64,000 bases of DNA, taken from NCBI RefSeq assembly GCF_036324505.1, contig NC_086363.1, positions 5,894,655 to 5,958,654 of the forward strand, in the 5' to 3' direction. A model generated the notes under the pieces. That model had not been told where the DNA came from. It ran no database searches and saw only the letters and a list, made by a program, of their open reading frames with translations. Both the position numbers and the translations under genes were made by a program. Origin of the DNA: Eleginops maclovinus (lineage: Eukaryota > Chordata > Actinopteri > Perciformes > Eleginopidae). Positions within the stretch are counted from its first letter, which is position 1. Every line of letters starts with the position of its first letter. Of this stretch, positions 18,916 to 31,985 are shown piece after piece.

Positions 18916-21422
18916 TCATTACATTGACATTCCCATGGTGCCTTCGTTCCTGTGCGGAGACACACAAACTCCAATCATGTCTGGAAACTTAATATTTAGC
19001 CTTAGATGATTGGTCAAATAATTGGTCGGATCGATGAAACATTTCCTCTTAAAATAGATGACATTTAAAACTGGATTGATTGCAAAATGACCATGAAAAC
19101 AGTTTTGATTCATACTTCCGTGTCTTATATCTCCATCACACAACTAGACGGATGTTTCACAAGTGATCAAACTTTGATTATATTCCCCACAGCAAATGTG
19201 TTAGTTTCTTTTTATTTAATTGAAATAAAGAGTTATGTGAACAACATACCAAAGTGCCATCATGCAGAAGTTCTTTCACTCACTGAGAGCAGAAAGCTTG
19301 CCGTGGAAACAGCCTTACTATATATAGCTAGCTGAAAAGGAAAAGACATATGAACCGTACTTCACCTTGTTTAACGTTGTCTTCACTCTAAACAATCTCT
19401 CCAAGCATCAGGAACTTGTAAGCGAAAACCCCAAGCAGCATTTCACAGCTCTTAAAGCCTCAACTTGGTACAATACTGTTTTTCAAGAGGTGAGAGTCCC
19501 TGTAGCTTAGGGCTGTAACCACTTAACGACAATCCATCACTTTAGGAACTCTAAACTCTATAAAACAGAGCACCATTTGTGGAAACCGGGAACTATTCCA
19601 TTAAAATAAAGCAATTCCTACTTGTGACCCAATGTCAGACTATGTGTTATCCAAAGGTCAATTCAAGAGATTTTCCATTTTGGTTTTATCTTTTAGAGAC
19701 CTTTGTAGGTAACGTTATGCAGTGATAGACAAGGAAACAAGCAAAAGATGCACATTTAATAAATGTTGTGTAGCTTAAACATTTTTTGAGATTCCTGTGC
19801 TATTAATCATGTCGCTTTACCCCTCAGTTTTATATTGCGGTTCCTTGGGGCATCCCGACCACCTGGCAGGGAAACACTGCTTCACAGCATAAACCTGTCA
19901 GGAATCTGCTCTTAAAATTGTTCGCCATAATGAGAAATCACTCCCTTAGGAGGAAAAACTGTTTATTCTTGGGGCACGAACACAGCATAATCCAGGCCAA
20001 AAGCCCCTCCTTGGCATATAATCAATGTTTGAATATATTTGGCAAATGTCTATTCTAAATATCCAACTTCATTGATAGCTGAGAAGAAAAGTTTTGCAAG
20101 TTGAAACAGAAGCGAGGCATTTCTCTCAGTGCCGTCCAAGTATTTCGTACGTTTTTTGGACTCTTCTCACTGTGGTCTGCAAATATAGAGCAGGACAGGC
20201 TTCATGGGATGGACTGGTGATGAGCAGAGTTAAAGGAGCTGCATGTATGAATGCAAACATCCACAGGGAGTGCGGAATCAGTGGGTTTGGCTGGAATTAA
20301 GATCCCGTTCAAGTTGAGCGATGGGGCTCACCTCACCGTTACCCATAAATCCCAAAAGCTCTCATTATTAAGTGAATTCATCTTGTCAGAGACCGGGACG
20401 TGACTCAATTTCCTCTCCAGATTGCCATCCAGTTTTATTGAGTGTTCTCCCTCCTCAGTCTGAGAGAGGAGACGCCCTTGCCAAAAAGAGGCTGGCGAGT
20501 TGACGGCCGCCATTGACATCTTTACAGCTTCATCCTCCACTGACTTTGCATACGCTCACACAACATAAACTCTCACGTTGTGCTGAGTCACGGTGATCAC
20601 CAGGGATTCCTTTTGTTATGGGGGAGAGGATGTGTCAGATATGTGTGTACATCATCTTAAGTAATGGTTCCTTGTACTAAAAACACAACGAGATGACCGA
20701 CTGCAAGTTGTTTGATCATTTAAATGTCACGCTGTCGTTAGTTTTCCTTGCTCACACCCTGAAATGATTGTCCAGACACACAATCGCCTCTGTATCTCTG
20801 TGTTGCTGTGGGGGGCTTGTCATTATTCTGCTTCGAGGCCGTTTTAACATAGCTAACCGTGGGAGGGGAGCGCTGTCTTCAATCTTGCTAGTTAGCCGAC
20901 TGAAGCCAGCATGGCCACCGTTGCATCCATGCTTGTCACTCTGGGTGTGTTATCATTAACGGAAGGCAGATAGCAGGGAGGAACCAAACAGGAAGTCACT
21001 CAGCCGTCCATCTGGCATCTGTCCTCTCTTCTTTTCTCCCCTCCCTCTCCCTCTGAAACTATTAGGCATGTTTGTCTTTAATGGTGTGGATTTTGTGTGT
21101 GTTAAGGTTGCTGAATGGTCCGTGTGATAAGCTGGGGGAGGATTTATTCATTAATGGGTTTATCCTTGGGCCTGTGTACTCTGCTAGAAGAAAATTGAAT
21201 GCAGTTGAGTTGATTTTCTATTCAGACCCAGCTGGCCATTGGGCTAACTGATTTGGTGTGATGAATGCTGTGGCCAGCTTAAAGGAAGCTTTTTGTCGAG
21301 ATAATGTGAGTAAATGACATGGAGTTTTAACATTTCTTTTTCAAACCTTTCCAGATACTGATTAGTAAAAAAGTGTGAGAGCAAGGATGTTGATTTCTAT
21401 TGTTTATTTATTGGCCATACAC
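18916..21422. other. Gene-free stretch
   Basis: Unique AT-rich sequence without supported exons. Short frames (18919-19335, 20094-20540, 20768-20959) have no splice or start context. An AGGGCTGTAACCACTTAACGA segment near 19509 faintly resembles a common teleost repeat end, but is too diverged to call. Confidence 0.4.
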
Positions 21423-21965
21423 CAGTGGTGGAAGAAGTACTCAGATCTTATGCTTAATTAAAAGTACTAATACCACAGTGTAGAAATACTCTGTTACAAC
21501 CAAACATCCTGCATTCAAAATTGTACTTACAAAAGTCTGAGCATCACAAAATACTTAGGTACCAAATCTAAAAGTACTCTATTGGATTTGGAATGATGTA
21601 TATTATACACATTGGTTTATAATCATTGTTGCTTTAACGTGTCCATCATTTTAATTTTGCAGCTGGTAAAGGATGAGATAACACCAATAACTTTTTATAC
21701 TGCCAGGTATCTCCATCCATAATAGACAATCATCATGTATAAGTTGATTCATTTTGTGTATTAATAATATAAACCTGCAAAGGTAACTAGCCACTAATGT
21801 CAAATAAATGTAGGGAGTAAAACGTACTCACTATTTGCTGCCAAAATGTAGTGGAGTAAAAGTATAAAGTAGCATGACAGAGGAATACTCGTAAGTAGGT
21901 ACCTCACAAATGTACTTAAGTAGAGTACATGAGTACATTTACTTACTAGTTACTTTCCACCACTG
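21423..21965. mobile_element. CAGTGGTGG-ended MITE (hAT-like), well preserved
   Basis: The element is 543 bp, beginning CAGTGGTGGAAGAAGTACT at 21423 and ending with the reverse complement of CAGTGGTGGAAAGTAACTAG at 21965. The first 11 bases of the two ends match perfectly. Subterminal DNA on both sides is dense in AGTACT/AAGTA words (for example TACTTAAGTAGAGTACATG), typical of this teleost MITE family. It has no coding capacity. The eight bases outside each end (CCATACAC and ACCCTTAA) do not form a target duplication, so either the ends or the family assignment may be slightly off. Confidence 0.7.
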
Positions 21966-23911
21966 ACCCTTAACTGAGATTTCTTACTTATAATCAGGAA
22001 GTTATACAGCCTGGCAGGAAACTCCGCGTTGGTGAAGTCATCCTGCATCGTGAGCACATCAAAAGGACCAGAGTGGGAAATCAGTTTCGGGTGACTAACA
22101 GCGGGTCAGGTGATGTGAGAGTAATGACTCACAGCTAGAGACAGGAACAGGCATCTTGTATGTAGGTTATTTTCTGTGAGTGTCACACAGTTTTTAATGG
22201 ACTGACTAAGAGAGGAAAACACTCACAACAGATTACTGCTTTGGCCGTGTGATTGGTCCGGGAAAATCCCCACGCTCACTTGCAGATACACATACTCTAC
22301 TGTGTTGACCAAGTGATTTATACAAATGCACGGCGTAGCTTATACAGAACAATTATTAAATCGCTTCTTTAACAGATCTTGGCCAACAGATGGATGGATA
22401 TGAATTTGGGCTTTTGAAATCATGTAAACACAATCACACAAACTAGACGTTGATCTATTTTCTTTCAGAGCAAAAACAAAACACAGCACAGTCTTGGAAA
22501 CGATCTGAGACCTTCCTTTTCAAGTGGCCCAGTTCATTGGTCGACATCAGGTTTACATCAACAGCTTTTGCACAATCCCAAACTAACCTCACTAACCAAA
22601 CGCTAGTTCCATTTTTAAGTTTCTTATTCATACTTCAGTTCCTCAAAGTAGTTGCTGGAAGGTGCTACTGGCTTGTCTTTCTGCACTACAAACAGCTCTT
22701 CTGTTGTCAAAGTGGGGAAGATGTATCCCTCACTTGCTAGTGTTTTATGTCTATTTTTGTATTGTAAAACCATATGGGTGTGGCAATACTTTTAGGGGGA
22801 GGTTTGCTTCTCTTTATGTTACTGCAGAATGTTCAAATAATTTTTGGGAGATTAAAAGTTATCTCCTTAATCCCTCCCCACATTCTTTACCCAAACACAG
22901 GGCATTTTAAAGTTATTGAAAATAGAATCGTACCCTCTGTTTGCTTTGTATTTGCTCATACAGTGTACAACCTGCAGTAAAAAGCTGATACCTGCCACAC
23001 ACACAGTGCACACAATATGAACGATATCTCTCCAAACATTCACTGTCGCTGCACCTCCCATTTACAGGAAGAGATCTCCCAGATAACCCACTATCTCACA
23101 AATTAGAATAGTCACTCAGCCGGCTCCTCTTCAGCACATTTTTTAACAGCTGCAGATTTGTGACAGTGGCAACCACCAGGATTCAATTTAAATCTCTACT
23201 TGACATGCTGAGTGTGAGATGGTGCTTTAGTACAATATTTTTTACAGAGGTGACACCGAATTTTACACCATGGCAAGTGTTTAGTAGAGTACCTGAGAGT
23301 CCCTACAGTGTCCCTGTACAGAGCTTGACCTTGTGTGCTTGTTTTATAAGGCAGTAAAAGAGGTGGCATTTTAAAACTGATCGCAGCTGATGAGTTTCAT
23401 AGTTGCACATCTTTATATTCTTACTCAGCCTAAATGTCAGACACTGCCACCGATGGAAGAGTTTCTGACAGTAAACACAGGTACTGCCATCAACCGTAAA
23501 GTAGTACAGGTAGATTGATTTTGAAAGACTGCCAATGGAGAGCTCTTGAAATCATTGATATCATAAACCTTGAAATCGCTCGACTTAGTTCAGTAATACT
23601 GAACGTTGTTTACCTTGAGGTGTGATGCAGTGTGCAACACAGTCATACACTATATTTACTCTGCAGTACCGGAACAGCCATGTGACTCAGTGGCTTTTAT
23701 GGGAAATAGAGGTGCGAATGACACACGATATGAGATCGGAAAAGCTGTGAAGTGTGGATTGAAAATGAACCAATGGGAACTGGGCACTCGCCACAAGTCA
23801 GTAAATTAAATGAACCCTCATAAATGTTTGACAGACTACACAGCAAGCGTATACAGCTTTTCACTTACTAAATTCTTCAAAGGGGGAGGCGATTGTGTGA
23901 TCGTGACATTT
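21966..23911. other. Gene-free stretch
   Basis: No recognisable exon, RNA gene or repeat. Overlapping frames at 22450-22980 are AT-rich and hydrophobic by composition only. Confidence 0.45.
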
Positions 23912-24214
23912 TTAAAGAGGCTCTTTTAGACTTTTTAAGGTGTGTTATATAGGTTGGATAAGCCTGAAACACCTCCATTATACTCCTCTGTTTCCCTCCG
24001 TAAATATAGCACTATGTAGCACTCATGCTTCAGTTGGCTAGCAACACATTGTTAGCCAAAGCGGTTGACCAATCACAAAAGAGCCGGCCAGTTAACCAAT
24101 CAGAGTAGACTGGACTCTGGTTTCAGACAGAGGGTGAAAAGAGGAGCTGCAGCACAGGCAGTATGAGGGAAAATACAATTATGAACCTGAAAATTAGCAC
24201 ATTATGGCCTTTAA
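23912..24214 (-). mobile_element. TTAA-bounded MITE, copy B (inverted relative to copy A)
   Basis: It is a 303-bp relative of the element at 1872-2294, in the opposite orientation. TTAA sits at both ends (23912-23915 and 24211-24214); the left end reads TTAAAGAGGCTCT and the right end reverse-complements to TTAAAGGCCATAATG. It shares a perfect 20-base block with copy A (24117-24136) and the CCAAT motif CCAATCAGAGTAGA (24096-24109, 13 of 14 bases). It is about 120 bp shorter than copy A because of internal deletion or insertion differences. Non-coding. Confidence 0.7.
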
Positions 24215-26149
24215 CTGACACATGGTGTATTGTTAATTTTATAACCTTAATCAAACTGTCCGTCTTTAAAAAGATCATCAAAATCTCTCTAGGGCGAAAT
24301 TGTCTCTCTTAATTGCTTGTTTTTTCTCAACCCAACTGCCAAAAGCTAATGATAATAAAATGACTGTTTTATCTTCTCAATGTGAACATTTGCTGCTTTT
24401 TCTATATTAAATATGAGTCCAAACTAAATGTCTTTTGGCTCCAGAATGTGTAAGGTGAACAAATCAAGCAATTTGATGATGTCATCTTGGCCTTTGGAAA
24501 CAATAATGGGTATTTTTCAATATTTCCCTTGCCATTTACAGAAAAATGTTTCCAATTGAATGTGAAAATAGTGGTTGGTTGGATAGTTCAGTATTCATGG
24601 TGACATTTGTGACACATTCCTACATGATTGGAAGGATGGTGGTGAAGCTGATAATAATGACAGTGGACTCAGAGGAAGGCATGGACACAGAGGTGTGCTG
24701 GAGACTGCAGTGAGAGCTATGTTGATGCTTTAGTGACACCTGCTGGAGGAACAAACACCACCAGACTGAGCTTCCTGTCACTAAATCTAATTTGACCAAC
24801 AGTAAGGTGTCAGTCAATTTAAACACGAGGACATTTTCATATGCCAGCAGCAGTGATGGGCACATTACATAAACACAACAAGGTTAACAGGGGTCACAGA
24901 GTGCACATCATAAAACATCAGAGTGTAATCCATGCACAAAGTAATGCAAAACATGCAATATAAATATAAAGACCTACATATATAGATGCTGATGTGGCAT
25001 TTTAGTGATACAGATGCTGCTGTGGCATTTTAGTGATACAGAGCTGTGAGTGAGACGCCTGACTGTGCAGATACGATGTAACACTGCCATCTACTGTTGG
25101 AATGATAACATACTTACTCTTCTGGAGGCTGCTTACACATATAAAAGCAGTTGGTTGTACATTTTAGGTGATTCTACAGCTTTAATACGAATGAATGGAT
25201 AATGTGACCTAATGTGATTTTGCCATGGTGTGATGTGAGGCAACTGGCATGTGATTTAAAAAGCCTGATTCAGACAGCCCTGCAGCATGATGCTTTAGAT
25301 ATTTATTACGTCCAGGTTTTATGTTTTACTACAACAGAACCAAATGAGAAGATATATCTTTATCAAGATTAAGAAGATTGGCTTCTGGGTTTGAAAGGTA
25401 ACCAAAGACGTTGGACTTGTCTTCCCATATCGCATTAACATTGCAAATAAAAACCAAACTGATTTCTTATATAAAGAATGAGAAACTGTTTTATGACCAG
25501 TAGTGTTTGCGAATACAAGGAATTTGTTACGATGCATGATATAAAATACAGTGTAAAAGTCAAGATACGCATACTAAAATAGAAAAGGTTTAAAGAGTGA
25601 CAGTGAAAATTACAAGTAACACATAAGAAATCTGATTTTAGGGTGGGACTTTTCACAGTCAAACCATACTCATTGCAACAAGTAATATCTGATCCAGACA
25701 GATGACAGATAAATAAGCTCCTGACGTCCTCAGGTTAGGATCCAGCAGCATAAAGAGGATGGGAGATTCTCCTTTGAGACAAAAGGTTTCTGACTCAATC
25801 TTAACCAACCATCCCTGAACAGAATGACAAACTGTGACACCAATTACCAGCTCGTTACAGAGCTATCCTAACATGATCTTCACGGGCAATTCACACCTTA
25901 ATGCATAGGACCCCAATGACTTCCACCGAACGATTCTCATGTGTCAGTAATAAGATGCAGACCGAGCCCAGAGGAGGAGATCCCTGGGACAGCCATTATG
26001 AAAAAAAGTATACGGAAAAGCTTCTCACCGGCAGTAGCACAGAATTCCAATGTGTTTCATACATATTATCTTTTTAAAATGTGTCCTTCCCTCTACTTTA
26101 TCTTAAATGAATTGCATTTTTACTCAATGGATTGTTGAATAATACACCT
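24215..26149. other. Gene-free stretch
   Basis: AT-rich unique DNA with no supported gene. It contains a 28-bp perfect-register tandem duplication at 24984-25039, listed separately. Confidence 0.45.
24984..25039. repeat. Two-copy 28-bp tandem duplication
   Basis: AGATGCTGATGTGGCATTTT at 24984 is followed 28 bases later by AGATGCTGCTGTGGCATTTT at 25012. The two 28-base units differ at a single position. It looks like a recent local duplication. Confidence 0.9.
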
Positions 26150-28900
26150 ACTGTGCTTCTTTCAATTATTAATATTTGTAATAGCATTTTCCAAACTTGT
26201 GTTTATCTTGGTCTCGAGCACTTTGTCCTTTCTTTTCTAATTAAACACAGAATTTGGTTGCATTGGCGCAGCAAAACAGAAAATTAGACTCACAGGGATT
26301 TTTCATAATTCAAACACTTTGCACGGCATCATGAAAATAACTGCTATACAAGTCTGAAATGGTCCGTAATCATTTCATATTTTCTTTCTATCAAATTTAA
26401 TCAGAGTTAGGATTTATGGAATTATATTTAGCAGATAATCATGTTGGTTATTATTTTTTAAAAAGTGCTTTAAAGAATTGATTTAAGACCCTTTACCAAA
26501 TACGTTTTCCTACTAAACTGTTAGCTCCCCAAGGATCACATGCTACTTTTACATGCCTTCATACCATGAAATGTGGCATGAAATTCTTAACTTGCACAAA
26601 ATGTACCCTTTGAACCCAAATACCATGGAAAAATAATACGAGATAATTGCCATATCGATAACAGAGTGATCTTAATGCCTGGGAAAATGCACTTTTTACC
26701 CACTGGAAATATGTTGTGTATTATTGTAGTTAATGGCACGACATCGGTCACAGTCATTTACCATTGTGGTACTGCTAGATAAATAGAAAAAAATAAATGT
26801 CAAATACAATCACAGACGGGTACATGATATGGAAACTCTACTTATGGAAATGTGCAATGAATGAGCTCCACTGCTATTGAAGGCATTGCATCAGACAAAT
26901 CATATTAGACAAATCAAACATGTTATGAATATTTTCCATAAACTTGTAAGACATGCATTGTAATCATATCATGATAATACAGAGTTAATGTAAAGTAACA
27001 TTGAGGTGTTTGCCATGCCCTAGATGGCCGATTTTACGCAGGCAGAGCTTTAATAAGCCCCTGAATGTCAATACAGGATTTAATCAGCCGCAATGAAACA
27101 TCAAAGTGGAAACAGCCTCACGCAATGCACTCCAGTGAATCAATCACCATACATCTGCTTCTGATAAATCAGAACAAATGCTCCATTTTCCATCCAAATC
27201 CATCAGCTTCACACTTTTATAAAAGCTGAATTATACAACCTGGCAGCTGCAATCATTCACAAACTGAAACTAAATAAAAACAACTGCTTGCTAACTGACT
27301 GGCAAAGCGTTGATGACACACACTCAGCAACTGTTGCACTGCTCATTAAACCAGCAGTACACTTTGAATATGTATTTACAAACCAAGCAAGCTGTGTTAC
27401 CTTCAAGCAGCTGTTCTGATGTATTGAGTAGATTTAGTTTACTCTCGAGGCAAACTGTCCCAACTTTCTCCCTAAGCCTCCTTAAAAACCTGTTTTCCCC
27501 GTATTTCTCAGTGTTTTTGTTCTTCTGTTTTTAATTTTAACACGTCAGTCCACCTCCCTTTTGGTTATTCTGTAATTTAATTGCGCCGTTTGCCTTCCGT
27601 CAGAAATGTGTGGTACAAATGAAACAACCTCCATGCTCATTATCTGTCTCTGTGGGCTTCAGTGCTGCCCTGTGGCACTAATAGGAAACACACAGTGGTG
27701 TTTAAAAAACATTCATCCTCTCATGAATGCTGCTACTTTAAGACATGCAGAGATGTAGCCACCCTTGATGCTTACACTTTACGTTCCCTATTGAAACCTC
27801 ACTTCATCATACCCAGATTTACACCATTAACAGCAGACATGACTATTTTCTACGCACATAATCAGTCAAGTCATATTATAAATCCTCAAGCCTAAACTAA
27901 TCAGTCAATATCACATGTGGAATTGATTTTTATTGGTCCTAAGCTCATGCCGAAGTGAATTCAATTAAGTTAAATAAGCAACATCTGCAAATAGATCCTT
28001 ATATTTTAAATGAAAGACTTTTGGATTGTGTATTCCAGTTTATGCTTTTATTTTCACATTTGTCACACACCAGTGTCTCATTCAGATAAGCTCAGTTTGG
28101 CTGGCATCATTTATTTACGGTGTTGCTACTGAGGCCAGACCAGCCAGATTTCCACTGCTGAGATTGTTCTCTAAATAATGCAAGCAAGGCTGAATCATTC
28201 ACTATCATTGCAACAGCATTATGGTTTCTAGTATCCATCATGTCATGCTGTAATTCTCTATTAAATAGTGCAATGACAGAAGTTAATTACACTATCCCTC
28301 TTTACTGCGTAATACTATTTACATGTATCAATTCAATACTTGACTGAAAAACAATCGAAGCCAGGAAGTGGTCCTAATTTTGATACGATTCAAAACTCAT
28401 GTAGATATTAAAAGTACATTATTACAGATTTGACAGTTCATCTCAGTGCAGGTGACCCACTAACAACCAATCTTACAATATTAACATTCAAACTTAATAT
28501 TCTAATCTTCCACCTTGGAGTAATTCCCATACTCCATGAGCAGATTTTTTTTTCAAGAGTTGAAGCTAACGAGAGCCTGGGTCGCTAACCATGTTTCTGG
28601 AATTCATAAGATTTTCCTATCCCCAAAATGCTCTAGCACAAAGCTCACATTGTGGAATTTAAATAGAGATGTTGCAGTCATGAATGTGAGATCTAAGACT
28701 GCATTAAACTGCCTATTTCTTCATTAAAATGTTTAAAGCGTCTCACATTTCATGATATTTTGTAGCACAGAATACATTTTAACAAGTGCCATGATGATAC
28801 ATTCCTTCTCAAGTGTTACAAATTAATATGCTAATGATATTCTAATGATACTCTAATGAGATTTTAATTATTCTGTTCCATTTCATTTCTGTCAAAGCAT
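26150..28900. promoter_or_regulatory. Repeat-poor AT-rich block, candidate conserved regulatory domain
   Basis: Over 2.7 kb there is no microsatellite or transposon end, which is unusual in this window. The DNA is rich in homeodomain-type cores (TAATTA, ATTAAT, TAATGA) and in CAAT and ATTTGCAT-like words. Sub-blocks at 27000-27260 and 28070-28330 are the most enhancer-like by eye. Vertebrate developmental-gene deserts often carry conserved non-coding elements of this composition. This is inference from composition only; conservation was not tested. No protein-coding exon is visible. Confidence 0.3.
28831..28868 (+). promoter_or_regulatory. Four TAAT cores phased at 11 bp
   Basis: CTAATGATATT, CTAATGATACT and CTAATGAGATT follow one another at 28831, 28842 and 28853, and a fourth TAAT starts at 28865. 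The four cores begin at 28832, 28843, 28854 and 28865, an exact 11-bp spacing, close to one helical turn of DNA. TAAT is the core contact of most homeodomain proteins, so this could be a same-face binding cluster. A simple 11-mer minisatellite expansion would give the same pattern. Confidence 0.45.
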
Positions 28901-29866
28901 GAGATGCATTCTTTGAGGCATGAAAAGTGACTCTTGCCCCTTAAATGCATCGGTGTGCGCCTGCTTACAATCTCTGCCTACATCTCTGATTTTTATTCCA
29001 AAACAAAAGTCCAATTCAATCCGACTAGTATACATAATGTAGCATCAGTGACTTGGTGCTGCATATCCTCCATGCTGCTTCTGTTTCATGCCACTCTCCT
29101 TCAGGTGAATACAGTTTGCAGGTTCTCCTTTTGGAAACTCTTCCTCAGTGACTCAATCTCAAAAGGTCAGCATAGACAGAAAGGTCGGCAGAGATCGACC
29201 TGCCGTCCTCCATACCGAAAACAGCGCTGATGAGACTTTCACAGCTGAGTGATAACATTCAAACGTGCTCGTGAGGGTTGAGAGCGCACGTGTTTCTCTG
29301 CAGCAGTGCATGTACAGTTGGCGTTCTGCATGCACTTGTGCCAGCAGCGACAAATATAAATGAACTCTTGAACCATGTTTCATTTATGTAAGGGGTTAAA
29401 CCTGCTTGATGAAACCAAACTGAAAGGTCTTCTGAGTCATATGTTTAACTGATTCTTACCAAGAAAATGATTCAGGCTGATTCATCACCTCTCAGAAACA
29501 CTGCACTGTGGCCTCTGCACCACATGAAGGCGCTACTGCATCAGCCTTAGGAGGCTAGACTGCTACGTGAGGTGGAAAATATGTGTGTACCAAATGTAGG
29601 TGGTGGTTGTTATTGTGATTCAGTTCCTTGCCACCGGAGTGAGACCTCTCAGAGGCATGCTGGATATGTTTTTCAAAGATGGATGGAGAAATTACAACAA
29701 ATGAAAAGCCTTTGGGTATTATGAATTTGATTTAGTGGTTTAATTCTCAAGTGTGTTTGAAAAATGGGGGTGGAAAAACATCCACATGCAGTAGTTCACA
29801 GAGTGGTACAGTTAATTGCATGTTCAAGGGCAACACATTACTACCTAAAAGCCTGTTTACTGTTTC

Positions 29867-29870
<4 letters not shown>
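28901..29870. other. Gene-free stretch
   Basis: Unique DNA with only chance frames (28934-29230 and 29159-29383). No repeat ends or splice-flanked frame seen. Confidence 0.45.

Positions 29871-29963
<93 letters not shown>
29871..29963 (+). repeat. (CA)n microsatellite, 93 bp
   Basis: An uninterrupted CA array on the + strand, followed by TCGTACACGC. Poly-His-Thr and poly-Val-Cys frames across it are artefacts. Confidence 0.97.
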
Positions 29964-29965
<2 letters not shown>

Positions 29966-31985
29966 GTACACGCTGTCCTTGGCTTCCCTTTGTGTAGTGC
30001 TTGAAAACATACTTGGCCCTACCTGGGGTCAATTTATGAGGTTTAAAAGGGTTTTTGGTCATGAAAAGAAAGCTACTGCAACACAATTCCTTCAACTAGA
30101 GTCAAAAGACACTAAAAAACAATAGATGAACATCTTTGTTGAGTCAGTTTGAAGTTCATAAACATTTCTGCTGTATTAAGTAGAGTACATTAACTGACTG
30201 TCATCTAGTCTGAACCATGACTGCGTATAACTGAAAAAGCAGGTCTGTACAGGAAGACTGCTGAGCTTGATTACGACCGGCGTTTACCGCAGTGATTTAT
30301 CCTGTCCACTCAGGTATGTTATTTACAAACGTAAATAGGATGAGTTTTGCAACTAAATCTTTTACAGAATATTAATAAATAATACAAAAAGCTGACATCT
30401 GCAGAGCTGTAAATTGCATTCTGTAAACATAAAAGAATGACTGGTATTCATCCTTTAAGTTATATTTTAATTCTGCTTGAAACAGCAATTCACTGCTATA
30501 GTTACAAATACAGAGCAGTTGACATCTGCAATAAGTGTTTCAAATCTTCTAACGCTGTAAATGATCTTACAACAAGTATCTAACGTGGCAGGAAAGTTTT
30601 ATTTTTTACTTTTAGTTCTTGGAACTGTGTTACTGAGTTTTTCTTTTGTCTTTGGTGTCCACATTTCAAGAAATGGCATTTGAAAAAACAGCTTTCTTTG
30701 AAATGAGAGACACACTCATTATGAAAGTGCTTTCACTTTCAGTCTGTTTTCACCTTACACACATTTTTCACTCGAAGAAGCTGGTGACTTGCCCCAACTG
30801 TTTTATCCCCAAGTCCACATAATGTGAATGTATGAGAACATTTTTGTCCAAACAATCAGATTACACCAAGATAGATGATGAAACCTTTTTGGCTGACAGC
30901 TCAATGTAAAATGTTGACATCATAATTGGGAAAATCTGAGCTTCTGAGCGATGACACAGCGTATTGTAAATCCCCAGTCTCATCAACCGCGGAAAAAAAC
31001 CCTGTCTTCATCCGTATAACTATATTCCCAACTGCCCTGAGTTAACCAAAAACTATTAAGAAAACATTGGATTTCAAAGATATTTGGCTTCCCTTATCAC
31101 TCAAGTGAGAAATAATCAATGTATGATTAATATGTTGATAAAAAGTGAATTAACAGCAAGAAATCTTGAGTGTTGGAGCTGAGTGCTGCTCTTGGGAAAT
31201 GAAATGTAACAAAAAATGAGGACACAAGGCACTTCGGTGCATAAGATCTGAGAGACTCAACCATGCGATGCTGTGCCAGTCTGAAGGTCAAGCAGGGTGT
31301 CACCCTTCAGGGAGGGGGGCTGCAGGGGGGGGGGGCGGGGGGTTGTACCCTCGATCACCCTGGTGGCACCGGGTTTATCTGTCTATCAGCCGACTGCAGT
31401 ACAGCAACCTGACACTGGTGTGCGCACTGCAGCTTCCACTCCATCCCACTCCCGCCAGGAATCAAGGCAGCCAGTGAGAGCCAGAAAAGAGCCAGGATAT
31501 CAAACCACCGTGCCTTCAAAATAAATTACCCAATAATTAAACACTAAAAAAGCACGGAATTTTGTGAGGAACTACAGTCGATTTGTTTTGAAATATGGAT
31601 GCATATTTATTTGTATATCCATGAAGACACACCATTTTAATATGTTTGTTATTTAAAGGAAAAACACATGAATTTAAGTAGAAAATTACCCAAAATAATT
31701 GGGTATCCAAGCATAAGAAGAAAGATACGATATAAATGACATATGACTTATTATTTAGTCGTTATTAAATAACTTCACTAAACACAAAGGTGGAAGTTGT
31801 CAAATATACATTACAACTATTATTAAAACAGCTCAATACAGCTACATTAAGCTCAACCCCAAAAAATACAAACATGTAATATTAAGTTTGAATTCAGTTG
31901 GATTGATTAAAAGTATATATATTTTTTAATGCGACTAAAAGACAAACCAAATTAGTTATTGACACCAGACACATTGTAGCGAGTT
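29964..31985. other. Gene-free stretch
   Basis: AT-rich unique sequence, very AT-rich at 31500-31990. A G-rich interrupted run lies at 31312-31343. No exon supported. Confidence 0.45.
31312..31343 (+). repeat. Interrupted G-rich run
   Basis: Several runs of five or more G on the + strand, including 11 G at 31325-31335. They are spaced closely enough to allow a G-quadruplex. The short Gly-rich frames around it are products of the run. Confidence 0.9.
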
